Shown here: piece after piece, positions 5,876 to 8,833 of the stretch
Layout of the letters: every line of letters begins with the position of its first letter
Numbering within the stretch: the first letter of the stretch is position 1
Assembly: GCA_025056515.1 (NCBI GenBank)
Contig: JANWWB010000125.1
Span: 1-8,833, forward strand
DNA from: Anaerolineales bacterium
GTDB lineage: Bacteria > Chloroflexota > Anaerolineae > Anaerolineales > Villigracilaceae
Direction of reading: 5' to 3'
Length of the DNA stretch: 8,833 nt
Position numbers and translations under genes: made by a program
Notes under the pieces: generated by a model
Databases searched by the model: none
What the model was told of the DNA's origin: nothing
Seen by the model: only the letters and a program-made list of their open reading frames with translations

Positions 5876-6370
5876 ATGTCTATGAAGGTTCATCCGGAAC
5901 AACTTCGCCAAGCCATGCGCCGTTGGACAAGCGGCGTTGCGATCGTAACAGCCCGTTATCAAGACCAAATTCATGGCATGACGGTCAGCGCTTTCACCTC
6001 TGTCTCCCTTAGTCCTCCGCTGGTGTTGGTCTCGCTAGCAAATACCACTCGGACAGGAGAGATGATTCGTCAGGCGGGATGCTTCGGCGTGACCGTTTTG
6101 GCAGAGGATCAGCGCGAAGTGTCCGAAATTTTTGCCGGACGGGTGCCAGATACCGCAAACCGCTTTGCCGGGATTGAGACGGAAACACTTGAAAGCGGGG
6201 TCCCGTTTATCAAGGGCGGCTTAATTTACCTGGATTGTCATCTCATTCAGACGGTTCTGGTCGGTAGCACGACCTTATACATCGGTGAAGTCATTGCGCT
6301 GGCCGAAAAGTCAAATAAACGCCCGCTGGTCTATCACAATCGGGAGTATCAGCGCCTGCACATGTCCTAA
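5876..6370 (+). CDS. Flavin reductase-like FMN-binding protein
   Basis: This protein of 164 residues belongs to the flavin reductase-like family (split-barrel FMN-binding fold, as in HpaC and RutF), which uses NAD(P)H to reduce flavin for a partner, or simply carries FMN in electron transfer. Family marks are RRWTSGVAIVTA (15-26), GMTVSAFTSVSLSPPLVLVSL (34-54), the CFGVTVLAEDQREVSEIFAG stretch (69-88), NRFAG (95-99), and the C-terminal GEVIALAE...PLVYHNREYQRL. The frame is open from 5783, but a near-consensus promoter lies inside that extension, so translation must start at 5876 or at the next ATG, 5882. There is no Shine-Dalgarno, as expected for a leaderless message. The amrA gene follows after eight bases. 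No oxygenase partner is in view, so the electron acceptor is unknown. Confidence 0.88.
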   Translation: MSMKVHPEQLRQAMRRWTSGVAIVTARYQDQIHGMTVSAFTSVSLSPPLVLVSLANTTRTGEMIRQAGCFGVTVLAEDQREVSEIFAGRVPDTANRFAGIETETLESGVPFIKGGLIYLDCHLIQTVLVGSTTLYIGEVIALAEKSNKRPLVYHNREYQRLHMS

Positions 6371-6378
6371 CCTTAAAG

Positions 6379-6948
6379 ATGATGTCTGCTTTAAGCGAAG
6401 CGGAAAAACAATACTTGCTCAAGCTAGCTAGGCGCTCTATAGAAGCCGCTGTGCGCGGTGAGCCGCCCCCTCCGATTGATCCCTCCGCTCTCACCCCAAC
6501 CCTGCGTGCGCCCGGCGCTAGTTTCGTCACGCTGACAAAAGGCGGTGCGCTGCGAGGATGCATTGGCGCCTTGGAACCGTATCAGCCACTGGTCGAGGAC
6601 GTGCGGGAGCACGCTGCAGCGGCTGCCCTGCAGGACTTCCGCTTTCCGCCCGTCACTCCCGATGAATTAGATGAAATCAAGATTGAAATCTCGCGTCTCA
6701 CCCCGCCAACGCCCCTCGAATATCGCAATACCGAAGACCTGATTGCTAAGTTGCGCCCCGGTGTAGATGGTGTCGTCCTACGCGATGGATGGCGACGCGC
6801 GACCTTCCTCCCACAAGTATGGGAAAAAATCCCCGATAAAGCCGATTTCCTTTCGCATCTGTGCCACAAAATGGGGGTCCCACCTGATACTTGGCGAAAG
6901 AAACATTTGGAGGTCTTCGTCTACCAAGTCGAAGAATTTCACGAATAA
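6379..6948 (+). CDS. amrA: AMMECR1-family protein, AmmeMemoRadiSam system protein A
   Basis: This 189-residue protein is the bacterial form of AMMECR1. Diagnostic segments are GASFVTLTKGGALRGCIG (46-63, with the nearly invariant LRGCIG and Cys61), FRFPPVTPDELDEIKIEIS (87-105), RPGVDGVVLRDGWRRATFLP (126-145) and QVWEKIPDKADFLSHLCHKMG (146-166). In many bacteria it is encoded with a MEMO-like protein (AmrB) and a radical SAM protein (AmrS); the biochemical role of the set is not settled. Neither partner is in this window. It starts with two ATGs (6379 and 6382) eight bases after the flavin reductase gene, and a weak AAAG precedes it, so it is likely co-transcribed and possibly translated by re-initiation. 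A membrane protein gene follows after 11 bases. Confidence 0.93.
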   Translation: MMSALSEAEKQYLLKLARRSIEAAVRGEPPPPIDPSALTPTLRAPGASFVTLTKGGALRGCIGALEPYQPLVEDVREHAAAAALQDFRFPPVTPDELDEIKIEISRLTPPTPLEYRNTEDLIAKLRPGVDGVVLRDGWRRATFLPQVWEKIPDKADFLSHLCHKMGVPPDTWRKKHLEVFVYQVEEFHE

Positions 6949-6959
6949 GGAGAGGATGG

Positions 6960-7358
6960 ATGTCGTATCTACCTGCTTCACCTACCGAACCACCACCAAC
7001 CAAGCAATCAAAGCTCGGTGTAGTGGCGTTAATCCTTTCCCTGCTCGGACTGGTTGTATTCTGCATTGCTTTTCTTCTTGCATTTGGTCTTGGCTTTTCT
7101 GCAGCCATTCAGGATCCGAATTTTGACCCAGTCCAACTTGAACGTTCTCCCTTTTTCCTTCTCTCCTCCGTCCTTTTCTGTCTCTCGCCTGTCTTTCTGC
7201 TGATCGGCATTGGGTTAGCAATCGCCACAATTTTTCAAACGGGTGCGAAGAAAACGCTGGGCATCGTGGCGCTGGGCATAAGCAGTGTCATCTTGCTCGC
7301 CCTCTGTGTGCTGTTTTTGATCGGTTTCTTGGTCCAAGCCGACCGCATTACTTTTTGA
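6960..7358 (+). CDS. Small membrane protein of unknown function
   Basis: This 132-residue protein has a short Pro-rich, probably cytoplasmic N-terminus (MSYLPASPTEPPPTKQSK) and three strongly hydrophobic segments at about 19-47, 66-92 and 99-125, with Gly-rich packing in the first and third (GVVALILSLLGLVVF; LGIVALGISSVILLAL). The layout resembles DUF4190-like proteins (Pro-rich start, then a repeated 'A..SL.LG' membrane pair), but I cannot be sure of the family. The frame runs open upstream into amrA; I chose the ATG at 6960 because AAGGAG lies just before it (6947-6952) and the gap to amrA is then 11 bases. It is probably the last gene of the flavin reductase operon. Bases 7359-7532 after it hold no gene and only weak inverted repeats. 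Confidence 0.7.
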   Translation: MSYLPASPTEPPPTKQSKLGVVALILSLLGLVVFCIAFLLAFGLGFSAAIQDPNFDPVQLERSPFFLLSSVLFCLSPVFLLIGIGLAIATIFQTGAKKTLGIVALGISSVILLALCVLFLIGFLVQADRITF

Positions 7359-7532
7359 AATCGGCGAGTTTGGGGCCATGTTGATGGGCAGAGCCAATGG
7401 TGTGAAAATCAAAATCGCGGCTTGTCCGAATGATCGAGATTGACGTCTAGACGATCTGTCCGACGCAGGAATCCGGCTGCTGCTGCATGCGTGCGACAGC
7501 CATCTCTATAGTTATGGTCAAAGCATAGAACC

Positions 7533-8288
7533 TTAGCCTTCCCCTCCCCAGACAGCGCGGACGAGAGCAGGCAAGATTTCTCCTGCTTTCCCCCTTAGAG
7601 AATAGTCAGCAGAGGGGGTAAGCGGGGTTGCTTCCAGGTTGATTTCGACAATCAAAGCCCCTTGTCTTTTGGCAATAAAGGGCAAAGAGGCCGCCGGTTC
7701 GACCACTCCCGAAGTGCCAATCGAAAAGAAAACTTGACATGTTTCTGCAGCAGAGCGAGCGCGCTCCCATTCCAAGCGGGGTAGAAATTCGCCAAACCAG
7801 ACTACGTCTGGGCGAAGCATACCACCACATGCGACACAACGAGGTGGGGTTTCCTCCGTCTCATCCCACCGTTCTGCATACCTGCCGCAGACCGAGCAGC
7901 GCACGCGGTGAAGATTGCCGTGGAGTTCAACCACATGAACACTGCCGGCTCGCTGATGCAAACCGTCAATGTTCTGGGTAATCAGCGTAAAGTGAGGGAT
8001 GCGCCTTTCCATCTCAGCCAAAGCCCAATGCGCCGGGTTCGGTTCAACATCCTGCAAGAGTCGCCTCCGCTCGGCGTACCAATCCCAAACCCGCTTTGGG
8101 TTGCGGGCAAATGCCTCGGGCGTAGCCAGGTCCTCCGGGCGAAATTGCGCCCACAGCCCTACCTGGGCATCGCGGAAGGTGCGCACGCCCGATTCCTGAG
8201 AAGCACCTGCGCCGGTTAGAACTGCTGCCCGAACGACGTCGCGCAAGCGCTTCACCAAATCATCTCGGAAAAGTAACTCTGCACTCAT
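7533..8288 (-). CDS. cobB: NAD-dependent protein deacylase (sirtuin)
   Basis: This 251-residue sirtuin removes acyl groups from lysines using NAD+, releasing nicotinamide and O-acyl-ADP-ribose. The motifs are complete: VLTGAGASQESGVRTFRD (23-40), TQNIDGLHQRAG (104-115), catalytic His123 in ELHGN, the zinc cysteines C131/C134 (CSVC) and C151/C154 (CVAC), IGTSGVVEPAA (190-200) and the NAD-binding INLE (216-219). Tyr71 and Arg74 in WYAERRR match the Tyr-x-x-Arg pair of SIRT5 and E. coli CobB, which suggests removal of succinyl or malonyl groups as well as acetyl. The frame is open further upstream, but the ATG at 8286-8288 fits the family length and is preceded by GGGAG. Its start lies one base after the stop of the cytochrome gene, so the two are translationally coupled. 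Confidence 0.95.
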   Translation of the reverse strand: MSAELLFRDDLVKRLRDVVRAAVLTGAGASQESGVRTFRDAQVGLWAQFRPEDLATPEAFARNPKRVWDWYAERRRLLQDVEPNPAHWALAEMERRIPHFTLITQNIDGLHQRAGSVHVVELHGNLHRVRCSVCGRYAERWDETEETPPRCVACGGMLRPDVVWFGEFLPRLEWERARSAAETCQVFFSIGTSGVVEPAASLPFIAKRQGALIVEINLEATPLTPSADYSLRGKAGEILPALVRAVWGGEG

Positions 8289-8289
8289 C

Positions 8290-8833
8290 TTACTCCCTTT
8301 TGTTTCGGCGCTCGAATCCCATCCGCGCCAACAAACCATCACGGCGAATGAATTGATGGTAGAACGCGGCCGCAATATGCAAGCCAATCAACGCCAGCAA
8401 AGCAAGCGCCAAATATCCATGTCCATAGCGCGGAGGATAGACAAAGAAATCCTCCGGCAGCGGCGCGCCTGAGCGCTCAAAAACCGATTCAAATAGCCCG
8501 GCCTGCGAAGCCACCCCCATCCCGCTGATTCCCATCCCAATCATTCCCACATAAAGAAGGATATGTGTCACTCGTCCGATGACATCGAGAACAGCATAGC
8601 CGGTCGTGGCGGGGGCCGGCAACCGTGTCGAGAGGCGTACCAGGATGCGTAAGACGGTCAGCAAAAGGATAGCGATTCCTAACCCCATATGAAGCGCCAG
8701 AGCAGGAATTTTATCCGGTGTATTCGGCATCTGCTTGAGCGAAAACATCCCCGAAAAGAGCATAAACATCACGAGCAGGGCCGAAAGCCAATGAAGAATG
8801 ACCAAAAGTGGATGATAACGTTTAGGCCGCGAC
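8290..8833 (-). CDS. Cytochrome b561-family membrane protein (N-terminus beyond the window)
   Basis: This is a four-helix b-type cytochrome that should pass electrons from the quinone pool or another donor at the membrane. The 180 visible residues begin SRPKRYHPLLVILHWLSA, a typical start region, and the frame stays open to the right edge, so the true start codon is a few residues beyond it; an internal TTG is not the start. Membrane helices lie at about 12-31, 45-65, 85-104 and 139-160. Candidate heme ligands are His14 (ILHWL), His48 (ALHMG), His90 (THILL) and His152/His159 (GLHIAAAFYH). A loop with a proline-rich PPRYGHGY precedes the last helix. A stand-alone b561 is most likely; the Ni/Fe-hydrogenase cytochrome subunit is a related alternative. 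The TAA stop and the sirtuin ATG are separated by a single base. Confidence 0.9.
   Translation of the reverse strand, partial: SRPKRYHPLLVILHWLSALLVMFMLFSGMFSLKQMPNTPDKIPALALHMGLGIAILLLTVLRILVRLSTRLPAPATTGYAVLDVIGRVTHILLYVGMIGMGISGMGVASQAGLFESVFERSGAPLPEDFFVYPPRYGHGYLALALLALIGLHIAAAFYHQFIRRDGLLARMGFERRNKRE

Noticed and set aside
7444..7453. Ten-base palindrome CGTCTAGACG as an operator
   Set aside because: It is a lone short palindrome between convergent gene ends, where an operator would have no promoter to act on.
7475..7501. Inverted repeat GGCTG/CAGCC between the convergent membrane protein and sirtuin genes as a two-way terminator
   Set aside because: The stem is only five base pairs around a long loop with no T-run; I cannot support a terminator.
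8803..8805. TTG as the start of the cytochrome gene
   Set aside because: The frame stays open to the window edge and codes family-like sequence (RPKRYHPL) before it.

Overview
The window reads as a piece of ordinary bacterial chromosome from a Chloroflexota member, most likely Anaerolineae. The clues are a long Thr/Pro (TPTxTFTPT-type) linker on an exported enzyme, a two-subunit class I fumarase, tight overlapping operons and hairpin repeats of a GGAGATTGCTTC type that I recall from such genomes. The lineage is inferred from style, not from a marker gene. I see no rRNA, tRNA, CRISPR array, transposase or phage gene.

Layout from left to right. On the minus strand, a fumarate hydratase alpha gene is followed by the first 51 codons of the beta gene, which runs off the left edge. 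Both have clear Shine-Dalgarno sites, and a good sigma70-type promoter lies just upstream. Between this operon and the plus-strand genes, about 545 bases hold a possible decayed small gene (one in-frame TAG), a near-consensus plus-strand promoter, a long leader and a degenerate hairpin repeat. Then comes a three-gene cell-wall cassette on the plus strand: a membrane-anchored N-acetylmuramoyl-L-alanine amidase, a TPR/transmembrane/Thr-Pro-linker L,D-transpeptidase, and a second L,D-transpeptidase with a twin-arginine signal and an SH3-like domain. The genes overlap (ATGA, then 14 bases), so they are probably made together to cut and re-crosslink peptidoglycan.

After a second hairpin-repeat copy come an unrecognised 141-residue protein, a complete ferritin with all metal ligands, and a strong 12-bp hairpin. 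A near-consensus promoter then starts what looks like a leaderless operon: a flavin reductase-like FMN protein, an AMMECR1-family protein (AmrA) and a small membrane protein. On the right, facing the other way, a b-type cytochrome (b561 family, cut by the right edge) is followed after one base by a sirtuin deacylase with a desuccinylase-type Tyr/Arg pair.

The parts most worth a second look are the in-frame-TAG small ORF, the paired hairpin repeats, the duplicated L,D-transpeptidases with two different export routes, the leaderless promoter, the AmrA gene without its usual partners, and the unrecognised 141-residue protein. I found no clear new defence or mobile system.
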